Assembly: GCA_038030265.1 (NCBI GenBank)
Contig: CM075941.1
Location: 37,572,164 to 37,636,163, forward strand
Reading direction: 5' to 3'
DNA length: 64,000 bases
Origin: Corythucha ciliata
Taxonomy: Eukaryota; Arthropoda; Insecta; Hemiptera; Tingidae
A program made the position numbers and the translations under genes. The notes under the pieces are model-generated. The model had not been told where the DNA came from, did no database searches, and saw only the letters and a list, made by a program, of their open reading frames with translations. Positions 1-11,355 of this stretch are shown here, in pieces (the first letter of the stretch is position 1; each line of letters opens with the position of its first letter).

Positions 1-870
1 TTTTCGTTTAAAAAAGTTAATTAAATATGATGGACAAAATTAAAATACATAACTTCAATTGTAACCTTAATTTTTCGGCGGGGAATTGTACTTGTAATGC
101 ACTTCAATTCGTTACACATCATAAATACCTGGGGGTAACTTTTGATGAGCGCTTGAAATTTAAAAATCATGTTTTCAATTTAGTCAATAGAATCAGGAAA
201 TTATATTATCGGTTTAAAGTGTTGCGATCTGTCTTAACTCGACCATTGCTGAAATCAGTTTATTATGCTTTAGTCTATTCTATCTTGAAATATGGGATCA
301 CTGTTTGGGGTTCTACTAACTTGTCCCACTTAAAACCTTTAGAAGTTGCGCAAAAAGCTGTAATTAAAATTATAATGAAAAGGCCATGGAGATATCCCTC
401 AGTTCAGCTTTTCAAGGAATTTAATGTTCTTCCGTTGCACTCAATTTTTGTTTTTTCGGCTTGTATTCATGTTTTTCGGCATAACTTAATTCCATTTAAT
501 ACGGTAACTAAATTTGTAACAAGAAGTGCTTCCTTCTCCAATATCTTACTTCCAATAGCGAACACAGAAACGTATAGACGCTCTGCATTTTATTCATCCT
601 TGAAATATCTGTTTGATGAGAAAATTGATGTCAAATGTTTCCGAAGTTTAAAGCCATTTAAAAGACGCATTTTAGCCTTAATAGAGAATGCATAATATAA
701 TTTTCTTATTTTAGTTATTTTCTGGTTTTGTTAAATGGTCGGAGCATCTCGGCCTCTTAGCACAAGTTCTAGGACTCTTAAGGGGCTGGCTGGCAAGATA
801 ATATAATTTTTTGTTAACTCTAATTTTTTTCATGTTGCTAAACAAACAAATAAAATAAAATAAATAAATA
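1..870 (+). mobile_element. 3' end of a non-LTR retrotransposon (LINE)
   Basis: The segment holds the C-terminal part of a LINE reverse transcriptase, then a 3' UTR of about 145 bp, then a tail of AAATA/AAAC repeats at about 840-870. The tail marks the 3' end of the inserted copy. The 5' part lies outside the window or was lost. The tail directly abuts repeat R1 (871-1402), which suggests insertion at the edge of, or into, that repeat. Confidence 0.75.
27..695 (+). CDS. LINE reverse transcriptase, C-terminal fragment (222 codons open)
   Basis: The frame is open for 222 codons and carries the conserved region that follows the RT catalytic core: YLGVTFDERLKFKNHV near the start, then SVYYALVYSILKYGITVWGS, then LEVAQKAVIKIIM. 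This pattern is typical of the thumb and C-terminal region of CR1/jockey-like LINE polymerases. The catalytic FADD box is not inside the window. The methionine at 27 is simply the first in frame and is unlikely to be the true start. The intact frame suggests a fairly young copy. The product would act in target-primed reverse transcription. Exact clade is not certain. Confidence 0.7.
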   Translation: MMDKIKIHNFNCNLNFSAGNCTCNALQFVTHHKYLGVTFDERLKFKNHVFNLVNRIRKLYYRFKVLRSVLTRPLLKSVYYALVYSILKYGITVWGSTNLSHLKPLEVAQKAVIKIIMKRPWRYPSVQLFKEFNVLPLHSIFVFSACIHVFRHNLIPFNTVTKFVTRSASFSNILLPIANTETYRRSAFYSSLKYLFDEKIDVKCFRSLKPFKRRILALIENA

Positions 871-1402
871 TTTTAAAATCACCAGACGCACCAATCGGGC
901 TGCAACTACCGTGGATATTCTTGTCAGCATGTGGCAATTCACTAGTATACTTTTCCCCCAAATCGGGCATTCGTGCAAGTTCCCCATTAAGACGACCGAT
1001 TTGAAGTCGCTTAAGCAAATACTCAGCTTCAGTGACGACTACGAATATACGGCCCAAAATCTCGTGAGGTAATTTTGGCCAACAGACTGACTGATTTGAT
1101 TCAGGAAAGGGTTACTAACAGAATAACGAGTTCCTAACGCGTTAGAGGTAAATTCTTTGGTAACGAATTAAAGAGTTAACGTTTTAATTCACGATGTCAG
1201 GTCGGTGACCACTACTAGAGCAGTACCACCAATAATGTCCCATAACTGACAATACGTCTAATCAATTTGCGCAAATTTGTTCACCCCGTTAAGTTTTGGC
1301 ACTGAAGCGGGGTGGGATTGATTGGGGGGAGGGAGATGCGCCCTTCAGCTTGGGGGGATGGGCACCCCTGGCACCTGACGCAGGCTGTGGCGGGGGGCTA
1401 TG
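871..1402. repeat. Dispersed repeat R1, copy 1
   Basis: About 530 bp nearly identical to 6421-6936, from TTTTAAAATCACCAGACGCA to GGCGGGGGGCTATG. Relative to copy 2 it keeps an extra stretch of about 21 bp near 993-1015. A more diverged partial copy lies at 8855-9003. No long reading frame or clear terminal repeats are visible, so the class is unknown. Confidence 0.8.
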
Positions 1403-1404
1403 CC

Positions 1405-1740
1405 CCATTGGCAAGAATATATTTCAGAAACATTTCACAATACGTGTCTAAAACGATTCCGGAATGATTTCATTCATATGACATTCATGTTATAATGAGC
1501 CAATTGCGGAAATATTTCAAAGTCATGTTTCAAAACATAACACAGAAACATTTTGGATATGTTTCTTGGAAATCGTTCTGCAACATATCAACAAAATATT
1601 GCAGACATGTTTCTGGAAAATCATTCATCAATATATCTCATCGTTCTTTCTGAAATATTTCAACGAACGTAGCCATCATATTTCAGAAGTTTATTCAGTC
1701 ATAAGTTTCGAAACAGTTCTGAAATGTACCTGAAGTCTCT
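1405..1740. repeat. Degenerate array of ATTTCAGAAACATTTC-type units
   Basis: Variants of TTTCTGAAAT / ATTTCAGAAA recur every 25-45 bp, often as short palindromes. A second stretch of the same motif is at 5075-5240. Both lie close to R1 copies or their neighbourhood. No coding potential is visible. Confidence 0.6.
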
Positions 1741-2478
1741 TGCCTTTTTCCGTACTTCCGTACCAATAAAGTGGGTTTGTCCTAACGCAAAGTGCAAGGT
1801 GGACCCCAAACGACGAGGTTCTGGAATATTGTGATGTTTCGGAGCCTATAAAAATGAATCTGGAATACAAACAAGAACTGCCTGAAAAAAAAAATGTAAC
1901 ATAATTCACTTAAAAATAACTTTAATAGTATTGAAAATAGAGGAATGGAATTACATAAAAATACTTGAATTATCGGCTCAGTCGCAGTCGAAGACAAAGG
2001 TGTCTCACGGTTTGGTGTTATTCGTTCATTCCTGTCATTTCTGCAAATTCATTGCATGAACGAAAAATGACTCAGGGCTATTTAATTTTAGAGCGACATT
2101 TCTATAGGAAATTATTATTATTGTACCTCCTCGAGTGTATTCCATGTCGGTGAAGTCACTTCAGGGAAGGGTGTCGCTCTGTCTGTTCTCTTATTTTCTC
2201 TCGTATTTGAATTTGAACAGAACTCTTGAGATTCAGTCACCAACAATTATTTAAAATGAGCCGAATCGATGATTGGTACAAAGTCTCAAAGCTGTTGATA
2301 AGTAGGTACTGATGACATCAATTTTGTCCATATAGCTTTAATTTAAAAATTACGTACCTTGGTGGCATCCGGGCGGCAAGAATTAGAGTTCGATGCTGTT
2401 TTGTGTTTTCATCGCACTGCCGAAACAAATGTACACTAGCACAACGGGCCTACGTAGCTGAGTCTGAGTTGACCGTTG

Positions 2479-4369
2479 ACTCCCACCAAGGCTACTAGAA
2501 CTAACAAGGTTGGCCATTACGCCGTTTGTTTACGTTTTTCTATATATATTGGCGAGGGGTGGAGGCCCACGTCACAATATGCTCCCTCCCACCACACTTT
2601 ATTCATGTAGTATTCCAACTCCTTTGAAACTGAGTTATTCAGGTGAATCAAATCTTATTATCGAATTTTTTACTGCTGTTACGCACATTGCTTGGCCCCT
2701 AAGGCTAGAAAAAAGATACCAATGTTTATTACATATTTTATTTATACAAAAAATATTATGTTGAAGCTGAACAAAACACTCACCCTTCCTTCCAGAACAT
2801 TAGCCAGCCATACACTTGCGTTCTTATTTCCTCTCAAAAATCGTGGTGCATCCAAAGCGTAAAGAGATAAAATGGGGTAGGAAAATTTTGCTTCAAAAAA
2901 CACTTTCCCATGGTGAATTGTGGCGCATGGAACAGGAGAGGAGAGAACATTTTGTATACAAATCAAATTTGTGTATAGAGAGTATTTCACAAATATTGTT
3001 GTCATTTGAAGAGATAAAACGTTAGTGCATGGTCTCGTATCGTGTCATTTGGCGTGGCGCGTTGTCATGTTCAAAATTTCAAGAGGATAAAGAGGGTAGA
3101 ACAGAACACGATTTTTGAGAGTGATTTTCAAAGGAAATCACAACAGCGCGCACAAAGCAAGAGCTACAATAAGAGCAATAAGCTTCTCAAAGAAATAAGC
3201 TCCTGGAATGTGGTGAGGGTGATTTGATCGAGTGGTGGGGTGGAGATATTGCGAACTAAACCGAATTTCGTTCGCCCTATATGACAATCACAGATTTAAC
3301 TGACTTTTAATTTTTATGCTAAGTATTATTAATTGTTTATTTAGAAGCAGTGAGAAGGTAACTTAATTCCAGCTAAGATGGCTTGGAAATAATGTAAGGG
3401 AAAATCAATTCAAGTTCTTTGAAAGCACAAACCGCTGAATGTGTCTTCTTCATTTAAACACGAATTTTCTACAATCGTTGGGGAATCTTTGGTTGAAAAT
3501 ACTTGTAAGCGTCCAATAAGCGAGACCGGGCCCAAGAAATATGATTTTTTTCTTGGTTTTCGTGGGGATGACGCGAAAAACATCGAAGTTAGGAAGATTC
3601 ATGGGTCAGAACTTATTTATAACTCTATTTTCTAAGGTAATTATTTATGCTAAAATAGAACATAATCGGGATCAGTTGTAAAATAACCAAGTTTTAGGTA
3701 TTTTCAAACACGCCAGCTAAGCATGTTTTCGTCATGAAACGCCTTCCGAAAAAAGTGGGGAGCGGTTTGTTGTGTTTCTACTTGAGCCCTTGAATAATAA
3801 AATAATAAAGGATAAATCAATTAGCCATTTAGAGGTATGAAAAGGGCAGAGAATGCAGCGTATGTTACGTTGCGGAAAATGTTCGATTTGGCGGGATTGA
3901 AAATATGCCAACTTTAAATAAGAAAAAAATTTCCAAAGGGTTTAATTTTTTTCATTTACATAGAAGGGCTGGTATACCTCATCGAAAAAAATATTTTCGA
4001 AAAATGTGAGACTTCCTCATTATTAAAATGAGAAGAAACGCCGGGGCTAGGAGGGCTGCGAAGGAAATGGGAAGTTTTCTTGGTCCGAAATATCTTTCTA
4101 TACAAGAATATTGCCACCTGAAGATACCATTGTGAAGGTACGAAGCCCGAAATTCTGGTTGAATTAAATAAAACAATAGTTTGGGCAGTTTGGGCTTTCA
4201 AAAAACACGAATTCTACATAAATACTATAGACTATAAACAATGGGGCGGGAAGAGGAGCATATTTCTACGTCACAATCGGTCTCGACCAATCAAAACACT
4301 GAGGCAACTTTTTCGTCTTGTTTACATTGTAATGGCCAACCTTGTTAGTTCTAGTAGCCTTGGACTCCC
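2479..4369. mobile_element. Putative DNA element with terminal inverted repeats of about 110-120 bp
   Basis: The left arm (about 2479-2595, GACTCCCACCAAGGCTACTA onward) is matched in inverse orientation at about 4250-4369 (TAGTAGCCTTGGACTCCC). The inner parts of the arms share GAGCATAT, GACGT and TTTGTTTAC stretches. The 1.7 kb between them has only short open frames. No transposase was recognised. A target duplication was not clear. Confidence 0.5.
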
Positions 4370-4510
4370 ACTCCCACCCATCACACGCTCGCTTTCTCGT
4401 CCTTGAAGTCCCAAACGGTTTCTTTTGCCTCCGTCACCATAGAGACGCGTAAAAAGGCGGGCTACATATCCTTCTCATCACAGAATATTCTTCCTCTTGA
4501 CATCTATCCC

Positions 4511-4590
4511 TCTTTATAATATATTATAATTCTAATATAATTATTCTATTATAATATATAGAATTAATACATAATACTATTATTAATTCG
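4511..4590. repeat. AT-only palindromic stretch
   Basis: Almost pure A/T sequence made of ATAATATATTATAATT-like steps that can fold on itself. Low-complexity DNA. Confidence 0.6.
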
Positions 4591-5074
4591 CATGGGCGAA
4601 AAAGTGGAAAATTCCGCGTACTCAATATTCATAGTTTTCTTGAACTTTGCCATCCAATGCAATGTAGAAGAGGAATAACGTAATTTCTTTGTGATTTCAG
4701 TAATTATTAGAGACTTTTAACAACACCACCGCTAACGCTAACGCAAAATATAAATCAGTCGTTGCTTGGTTACGAAACATTTGATTGGATGAAACTGGAA
4801 AATAAAGTTTCCGGAGGATTTAACGGGAGAGTGCTAAAACTCACTATTATTTTTTTGTTTAAGTTTTGGCCTCACATACAAGTAAATAAAATAAAATACA
4901 TATTATCATGTACTTGTAACAATGAGAGTGCAACGTCGTTGAACCGAAAATTTCTATCCGGCAGGAATCTTACAGCATTGTATCAGACACTTTGGCGGAT
5001 ATGTTTCAGCAAAATAAGACTGATATCACTCTTTGCATTATATCAGCAATGAAACACAATATTGCAATTGCAAT

Positions 5075-5240
5075 CATTTTCCGTCGTGCTTCTGAATCAT
5101 TTCAGAAATATTTTCCGAAATGTTTCTGGGGAACATATCGGACATGTTTCTGGAAATATTCCTGAAATAATTCAAATGAAATAATGCAATAGAAATATTG
5201 TTATGTCACAGAAATGTTTCTGAAATATGTCCTTTCCAAT
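5075..5240. repeat. Second array of ATTTCAGAAACATTTC-type units
   Basis: Same motif family as 1405-1740, for example CAGAAATATTTTCCGAAATG and GAAATGTTTCTGAAATATG. It ends just before a segment that runs to ACACCCTGTATG at about 5441-5452. Confidence 0.6.
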
Positions 5241-5659
5241 GGTGCCACTTAATTTGACGTGAGAGCTCTGGTTGCCAAGCTACGAACGATTTTATCCGTA
5301 AAAACGAGGCCCATTACAGAAGTGCTTATTTCCTTAATATCTCGGAAACTATTAGGAATCGGACTATGGTTAATACGGATAATTTTGATGCATTTTGGAC
5401 GTACATTCACAGGGCAAAATATTGACATCCATTTTTTGAACACCCTGTATGTATCCGCGTCCAACTCTAATCGAAACACTATGTAAAAATAGCCCAAAAT
5501 AATTGTAGTTAAAATCGTTAACCTAGAAGAGGAATCGTGCCCTTGACTAACGAGTAACGACAAACGCTTAACGTTCATTTTTATCACTTTAGTAATAAAA
5601 AAGTAAGTATACAGGGTGTTAACTCTAAGGTCGCACCACCGGCCAGGGTTCGATTCTGC

Positions 5660-6060
5660 AACTCTTATTAGGAACTCGCTTAAGAACACATCTTTATAAA
5701 TAAATGATTTAATGATTTGATACCGAGTGAGTTCTGTTGACAATCACTGGGGGCTCTAGTTAAAACGAATCTCTAAAGATTACAGACTTTAAACAGAGTG
5801 TACTCAGTTAAGGCTCTATAGGAACTCGCTAAAGATCAACTCTTTGAAAATTAGTGACTTAATATCGAGTATATTCTGTCTATAATCGAGGGGTTCGTTT
5901 TAAAACGAATCATTAAAAATTACAGAATTACCACCGAGCAACTCAGCTGAAACTCGATATGGTCTCGGTTAATCCCGAATATCTAAATATCACAGACTTT
6001 GAACAGAGTACACTCGGTTCAAGTTCTATAGGGACTTCCTAACAAGAAAGTAGCGACTTT
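5660..6060. repeat. Degenerate tandem repeat, period roughly 150 bp
   Basis: Blocks beginning TAGGAACTCGCT (about 5669 and 5819) and TAGGGACTTCCT (about 6028) are each followed by AT-rich sequence, an ACTCGGT/ACTCAGT word and a GGTTCGTTTTAAAACGAATC-like block. At least two full units and one partial can be followed. The flank (6060-6240) continues with GTCGGTTAAAATT words. An outward-facing pair of ACACCCTGTAT / ATACAGGGTGT ends (about 5441 and 5610) lies just to the left. Confidence 0.5.
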
Positions 6061-6420
6061 TTACCGATTACGTAAAAGTAGTCGGTTAAAATTACGCAGG
6101 GCAAGTCGGTTAAAATTAAGTCGTTAAAATTTTACCGATCTCTGGTTTAACGAGTTCAGTCGCATTACAGTCGGTTGTCATCTTTTTAGCGACTTTACTC
6201 GTTTAAGTTTTACCGAAAATCAGCTCCCTTTTTTTCCCCGTGTAGTTGTGGATCCAGCGGGCCTTTATAAGTAAAAAGCTGAACATATTCCTCCGTAATA
6301 TGGTGGTTCGAAGGGGAAAAAATTACACTTGAACCTCCCAAGCAGCTAACAAATTGGATGTTTCATTCCAAAGTCCTGAAACATCACCACCCATCCCCTC
6401 CTGAAGAACTTTGAAATTTA

Positions 6421-6936
6421 TTTTAAAATCACCAGACGCACCAATCGGGCTGCAACTACCGTGGATATTCTTGTCAGCATGTGGCAATTCACTAGTATAC
6501 TTTTCCCCCAAATCGGAAATTCGTGCAAGTTCCCCATTAAGACGAAAATACTCAGCTTGAGTGACGACTACGAATATACGGCCCAAAATCTCGTGAGGTA
6601 ATTTTGGCCAACAGACTGACTGATTTGATTCAGGAAAGGGTTTCACTAACAGAATAACGAGTTCCTAACGCGTTAGAGGTAAATTCTTTGGTAACGAATT
6701 AAAGAGTTAACGTTTTAATTCACGATGTCAGGTCGGTGCGACCACTACTAGAGCAGTACCACCAATAATGTCCCATAACTGACAATACGTCTGATCAATT
6801 TGCGCAAATTTGTTCACCCCGTTAAGTTTTGGCACTGAAGAGGGGTGGGAGTGATTGGGGGGGGGGGAGATGCGCCCTTCAGCTTGGGGGGATGGGCACC
6901 CCTGGCCCCTGACGCAGGCTGTGGCGGGGGGCTATG
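6421..6936. repeat. Dispersed repeat R1, copy 2
   Basis: Nearly identical to 871-1402, with a deletion of about 21 bp near 6544. Its left flank (CTCCTGAAGAACTTTGAAAT) matches the left part of the diverged copy at 8855. The R1 unit therefore extends left of 6421, and this part was displaced in copy 1, where the LINE tail sits. Confidence 0.8.
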
Positions 6937-6939
6937 ACT

Positions 6940-7673
6940 ATGTGTTTTTCTCAAAAATCGTATGAAAAGGAGGACACTTAGAAGTACACGTGTTCACACT
7001 GGCACGTTACCTACGTTTTTTTGCAGGATAGACAGGCATTTTTGTCGTGCACGTAGATGCCAATACGTCCCCCTGTCAGCCCAGCCCGATACTTCAACCT
7101 CCATCGTACTTAGCCAAAACTTAAACAACTTTCGTATCGTACGTACGTATCGTACATTTTTCACTTGAATAAAATCTACTAAAAAGTGCTGCCCAATACC
7201 TAAGGTGCCTATACCTATGCCCATGTCATACGTTTCGATAATCTAAAATCGCTCCCCACCCTCCTCCACGATCTAAGCTTGTTTTCTATTGGGATTTAGG
7301 AGGGTATAAATTCAATTAAAAGGCCACCCGGGAAATAATCATGTAAGTAAGTCAGTTACTGCTAAAGAGTCTCATGAAGAATAATATTCTAACGATTTGT
7401 TCTCAAAGGAATTTACATTGTTATTTCAGTATAATTATCAAGTTCTGTAAAAAATATGGAACACCTGGATTGTTGCGTGGGAGTCGTAGTTGATTTAGCA
7501 CTCATTGCTTTCCGTAGACTCGGCTGTAGCGCTCACAAACCTTCCTTATTTGGCGTTGAAAGTTTTGTAATCAGGTTTGAATTAGGTTTCCTATTATTCC
7601 GAGAAAGTCGTGCGTGCATTTTACAGTTTAATTTTCTAAATTTAAGCACTCAATTTGTACATTTTTTAATCAA
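6940..7673. other. Upstream region of the prefoldin gene; no gene seen
   Basis: Unique-looking AT-rich DNA without a convincing reading frame. It should hold the promoter and 5' UTR of the prefoldin gene. A clear TATA box at a fitting distance is not evident. Confidence 0.5.
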
Positions 7674-10600
7674 ATGATGGCTTCGGAAAAAGCGGAGGTG
7701 TCCAATGAATTGACTAAAGACAACAAAAATAAGCCAGCGAAAAAGAAAAACAAGCAAGGAAAGACCACCGAGGACATTTTCAACGAATTTCAAGCACTAA
7801 GACGGCAACAAGCGGCTTTGGTACAGAAATTATCAGAAATCGAAATAGATCTCAACGAACACGAGTAAAGCTATTTTAATTTCACTCACTGAGCGTTGTC
7901 CATGACCATGCGGCTCACAAATTTTGTTGTTGTCTCCTGGAAACACTACAGCTCATATTTTCTTACAGAATGATTGTTCAGACACTTCAAGACATGGAAG
8001 GAACAAGGAAGTGCTTTAGAATGGTTGGTGGTATCCTGTGCGAACGAACTGTTAAGGATGTCATACCGGAAGTCAAAGGAAATCGTGATCAGGTGAGATA
8101 TTGCCGGCTGTCATACCGCCTCGATTCATTCATGTTTCGATTCTACCATTTCTACCGCATTGCCATCGAAATAATTTCATGTGTATGGGGGGGGGGGGTC
8201 AGTGTTTCTCACTAGCACGTAATCATGTTCTGTAGATCTGTTTGAACGATCAGTGCTGTCCTTGTTGCTCATAAGTTATTGCCCAGTTAGAACTACCTGT
8301 GCGCTCTCTGAGGGCTTTCAGCTGCGCTTCAAATCGGCCAAAAACGAGTGTTTTGAAAAGTTGTCGATGGCGGATTTTGTTGTTTCCCGGTCACATAAAA
8401 GAAGATTTTACAGCTCTGTAAGTCCCAAAAACAAAGATTTGGTGACTTCTTAGCTACGATAATCAATGTTTTCCAGCTGCGTAAAACAAAATTTGGTGGA
8501 TTTTTAGCCGATAAAAAAGATGTGGCCTTAAACCATCGAAATTCGAGATTGGCACCTTAATGGGGAACTTGCACATTTATCAAAAGTTGGTGTTTCTTAA
8601 AGAGTGCTCTTCCACGAGCCTATTGCTCACATTAAGATTTGAAATCAATCAAGGATGCTTTTTTAGCGAATTTTTGGGGGTTCAATTACGTCAATACTAA
8701 TTTATTGAGTTATTGAAATGGATGATGTGGGGAAGAGGGGGTTAGACGCGTTCACTGGAGAGAAATTTTTCGTGTTATTTGTAAACAAACAATTTTAGAG
8801 TTCCCTCAAATGCTTCACACGTAAGGATTTACGTCATTTCCCCTCGCACCATCCATCCCCTCCTCAAGAACTTTGTACCTTTCTTGAAAATCTTGAAACG
8901 CACCAATCGGGTTGCAACTTCCGTTGTTATCCTTCAGTTCACGGGTCAAATCACCGGTGTGCTTTTCTTCCCAATCTGAGATTCATGCAAGTTCCCGTCT
9001 TTTTGCAAACATAACGATTTCGCAAGTCGCGATACATGGTAAACAAGGAGGTTTAACTGGTTTTTAGTTGGAAATGATGAGTAATTCTGTCGCCGGTATT
9101 TTTAATTAATAAATTAATTGAACTGATGTTATCCGGACGACGATGGAGGGCATAGCCCAACAGGATTCGAGTTTCGAGAAAAAATGGCTCCCCGGCGGGA
9201 TTTGAACCCGCAACCTCTGGATTACCAGTCCAGCACGCTGCCAATTGCGCCACGGAGACGCCTTTGGGAGTCGTACTCCGAGGGATAAGCAAAGCCGAAC
9301 TCCACCCAGGTCCATTGTTTCTCGAAACTCTAGGCATTTCTCCTGATCGGTAAACCACGCCGAATTTTATCTTATCTAGATGGTGTTAGATGGATATGAT
9401 GAGTAATTCTGTCGCCGGTATTTTTAATTAATAAATCGTCGTCCGGATAACATCAGTTCAATTAATTTATTAATGGTTATTAGTGGCGAAACCTAACATT
9501 TTGTGGCTTCATCGTGACCTGTTAAGTTCCGCGTTGGTCGAGGCTCTTGTTTAGATTCAGGCTAGGTGACCACTTCTCGCCAGCGAAAAATCGCACTCAT
9601 AGAAAAAGATGCTGGAGCGTCCAAAAATGCCTTTGAAGGCAACATCCCGAAAGCATAAAATATTTTTAGGGAAAATTCGTTAATCACTAGTTTCTGTAGT
9701 TTCTTTTGTGCCTAAAATTGAGAAGCCGCACTGAAGTGCTGTTCTTGGGACAAGTATGCGGCTAATAGTTTGGAAACAGCGCTGGTATTCTCAGTTAATA
9801 CTGCGAAAAAGCGTTCATTCCATATCAAAAATTGAGAAAAAATTCGCTGATTCCCAAAGTATAAAAGTCACTTTACGGCCTAAATTTAGAATAAAACGAT
9901 GATGTGCTGTTCTTCGTCAAAGTCCGCGACTAAAATGCGAAAAAGGGTTAATTCAGGCTAAAAGTGAAAACAATTGTGGCTAAAATTCAGAAAAACACTA
10001 CCAAGGTGCAAAATTGAGAAAAATGGCTAATTAGCGGATAGAAGTGAGGAAAGGCAGCAGTTTTCGGTTAAAATGGAATAAAAGCGCTAAATCGCAGCTA
10101 AAATTGATGAAAATCGCTAATTACCCGGGCATACGCGCTACTTCGCAACTGAGGTAGAGAAAATCGCTATTTCTTGAATACAGGTGAGAAAAGGCTATAA
10201 TTCGCGGTTAACAATTAGGAAAAGCGCTAAATCGTAGTGAAAATTGAGAAAAATTGCAAATTGGCCGAGTAAAAACGTTACTACGTGGCTAAATCTTACT
10301 ATACTTATTAAAATTAGGTTTATGAAATCGAATACTAATGGATGGAAGTGAGAAAAAGCGGTAATTTTCCGTTGAAACGGAATAAGAGCACTAAACCTCA
10401 ACTAAAGTAAAGGAAAATCGCTAATTAGGCCGGCTAAAACGCGCTATTTCACAGCGAATGTTCGGAAAAAGAGCTAATTCGTGGATAAAATTGATGAAAC
10501 ACTAATTCGTGGCCAAAATGGAGAAATTCGCTAATTCATGGATGGAAAAGAGCAAAGTCGCCAATTCACGTTATAAATTCCGGAAAAGATATAAATTGCG

Positions 10601-11355
10601 GTTAAAATTGAGGAAAATAGCAAATTCGCCGAGTAAACAGTTGACAAAATCACTGTGAGAAATTGCTCCAATTCACAGTTGAAATTCAAGAAAAGCGCTA
10701 AATCGAAGCTAAAATGGAAAATGAATCACCGGGTATAAACGCTACTTCGCTGCCAAAGTTGGGTAAAGCAGCTAATTCTCGGGTACATTTTTCATGCATT
10801 CATCTTACGGTATTTCTGGGACCCTTTTGAGCTGTGGCTCAGGGTGGTGCGCACTATCTGGCCCACGGCGCGGCGCTGGCCGCCTTTTTTGGAAAAAAAA
10901 TTCGTCCAATTCTCGTCAAAATCTTTCCGGACAGCGAAGTGATGGAAATGGTCCTCCTTTTCTGGTAGATCTACACTTGTCAGACTGACATGAGTCTTGA
11001 AAAAACACAAGACTGGACCATAGCGAGAGTTTTTCGAGTTGTGTGTAGTTATCCGATTTTTGAATTGTTTGAACTACTTACTTCCCCAATAATTATTTTT
11101 TCAACCCCCCCCCCTCACCCCGTTTTACACAAATGATTACCTGTAGTAACTTGCTGCCTCCACAAGTACCTATCTATTTAATTTTATTTTCCCCCACAGC
11201 TGTCTAATCTGATCAAAACTCTGAATGACGACGTTACGAAAAAAGGTCAAGAAATTAACGCCTTCGTGGAAAAATACAACATCAAAATCAGAGGACCGAC
11301 ATCTCTAGCTGGCAGCACGATCGAGGCCGCAGAGCAAAAAGCTGCTGCTTCATAA
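7674..11355 (+). CDS. Pfdn2: Prefoldin subunit 2 (three exons, 156 aa)
   Basis: The beta-type prefoldin subunit is part of the hexameric cytosolic chaperone that passes unfolded actin and tubulin to CCT. Exons are 7674-7864, 7969-8092 and 11200-11355. Donors are GTAAAG and GTGAGA; acceptors are TTCTTACAG and CCCCCACAG. Reading phases match at both joins. The protein has a Lys-rich N-terminus, a first coiled-coil helix (FQALRRQQAALVQKLSEIE), the family signature TRKCFRMVGG with ERTVKDVIPEV forming the beta hairpins, then a second helix ending NIKIRGPTSLAG. Human PFDN2 is 154 aa and shares LNEH, TRKC.RMVGG and ERTVK. Translation may start at the first or second of two adjacent ATG codons. Intron 1 is 104 bp; intron 2 is 3.1 kb and contains a SINE and a repeat array. 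An AATAAA lies 253 bp past the stop. Confidence 0.95.
8855..9003. repeat. Dispersed repeat R1, diverged partial copy
   Basis: Shares CTCCTCAAGAACTTTG, GCACCAATCGGG, GCAACT.CCGT and ATTCATGCAAGTTCCC with 6400-6540. It is older than the other two copies and lies in prefoldin intron 2. Confidence 0.65.
9066..9475 (-). mobile_element. tRNA-derived SINE unit, copy A, with a partial inverted end
   Basis: The unit contains a tRNA-Thr-like sequence on the minus strand plus conserved flanks: TTTCTCGAAACTCGAAT, GGGCTATGCCC and CGTCGTCCGGATAA on one side; CCTCGGAGTACGACTCC and CACCCAGGTCCATTGTTTC on the other. The flanks are shared with the three units at 33300-34130, so the repeat is a mobile element rather than a lone tRNA gene. 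At its right end the sequence CGTCGTCCGGATAACATCAG returns in the opposite orientation (about 9437-9475), which points to a truncated second unit head to head. It sits in prefoldin intron 2, antisense to the gene. Confidence 0.7.
9185..9259 (-). tRNA. tRNA-Thr-like sequence (anticodon GGT), SINE head
   Basis: The minus strand folds as a cloverleaf: D arm GCGC/GCGT, anticodon stem CTGGA/TCCAG with loop CTGGTAA (anticodon GGT), T arm GCGGG-TTCAAAT-CCCGC. The acceptor stem GTCTCCG pairs with CGGGGAG except for the first pair, a G:G mismatch. A- and B-box promoter words TGGCGCAATTGG and GGTTCAAATCC are intact. Overall it resembles tRNA-Trp in its arms but has a Thr anticodon. The repeated flanks argue that this is the pol III head of a SINE, not a decoding tRNA. 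Confidence 0.65.
9580..10790 (+). repeat. Degenerate short-period array (family 1), forward orientation
   Basis: Roughly 40 imperfect units of 27-31 bp around a core like GCTAATTCGCGGCTAAAATT followed by GAGAAAA. Units vary by substitution and small indels, but the words CTAATT, GGCTAAAA and TTGAGAAAA recur throughout. The array fills much of prefoldin intron 2. Related arrays: 15340-15500, 19430-20140 (reverse), 21310-22180, 37010-37770, 38440-38540, 53420-54370 (reverse). Confidence 0.8.
10795..11190. other. Remainder of prefoldin intron 2
   Basis: Contains a short GC-rich patch (about 10855-10885, CCCACGGCGCGGCGCTGGCC) and a small inverted repeat around TGAGTCTTG/CAAGACT at about 10990-11015. 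The 3' part is a C-rich then pyrimidine-rich tract leading to the acceptor at 11198-11199. No gene is seen here. Confidence 0.4.

Noticed and set aside
5249..5743. 164-codon open frame on the minus strand
   Set aside because: It spans the element end at 5441-5452 and the start of the tandem repeat at 5660, so it joins unrelated repeats. No domain is seen.
7456..7677. 73-codon frame just upstream of the prefoldin start
   Set aside because: It lies in the presumed 5' region, overlaps the true start by a few bases in another frame, and has no recognisable domain.
9053..9358. Open frames across the SINE units (also 33216-33437 and 33659-33847)
   Set aside because: They are translations of the tRNA-like head and its flanks. 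Their similarity to one another reflects the shared SINE, not a protein family.
9580..10790. Possible CRISPR-like array because of the regular ~30-bp repeats
   Set aside because: There are no unique spacers between identical repeats; the whole unit drifts. The DNA is clearly eukaryotic and no cas genes are present.
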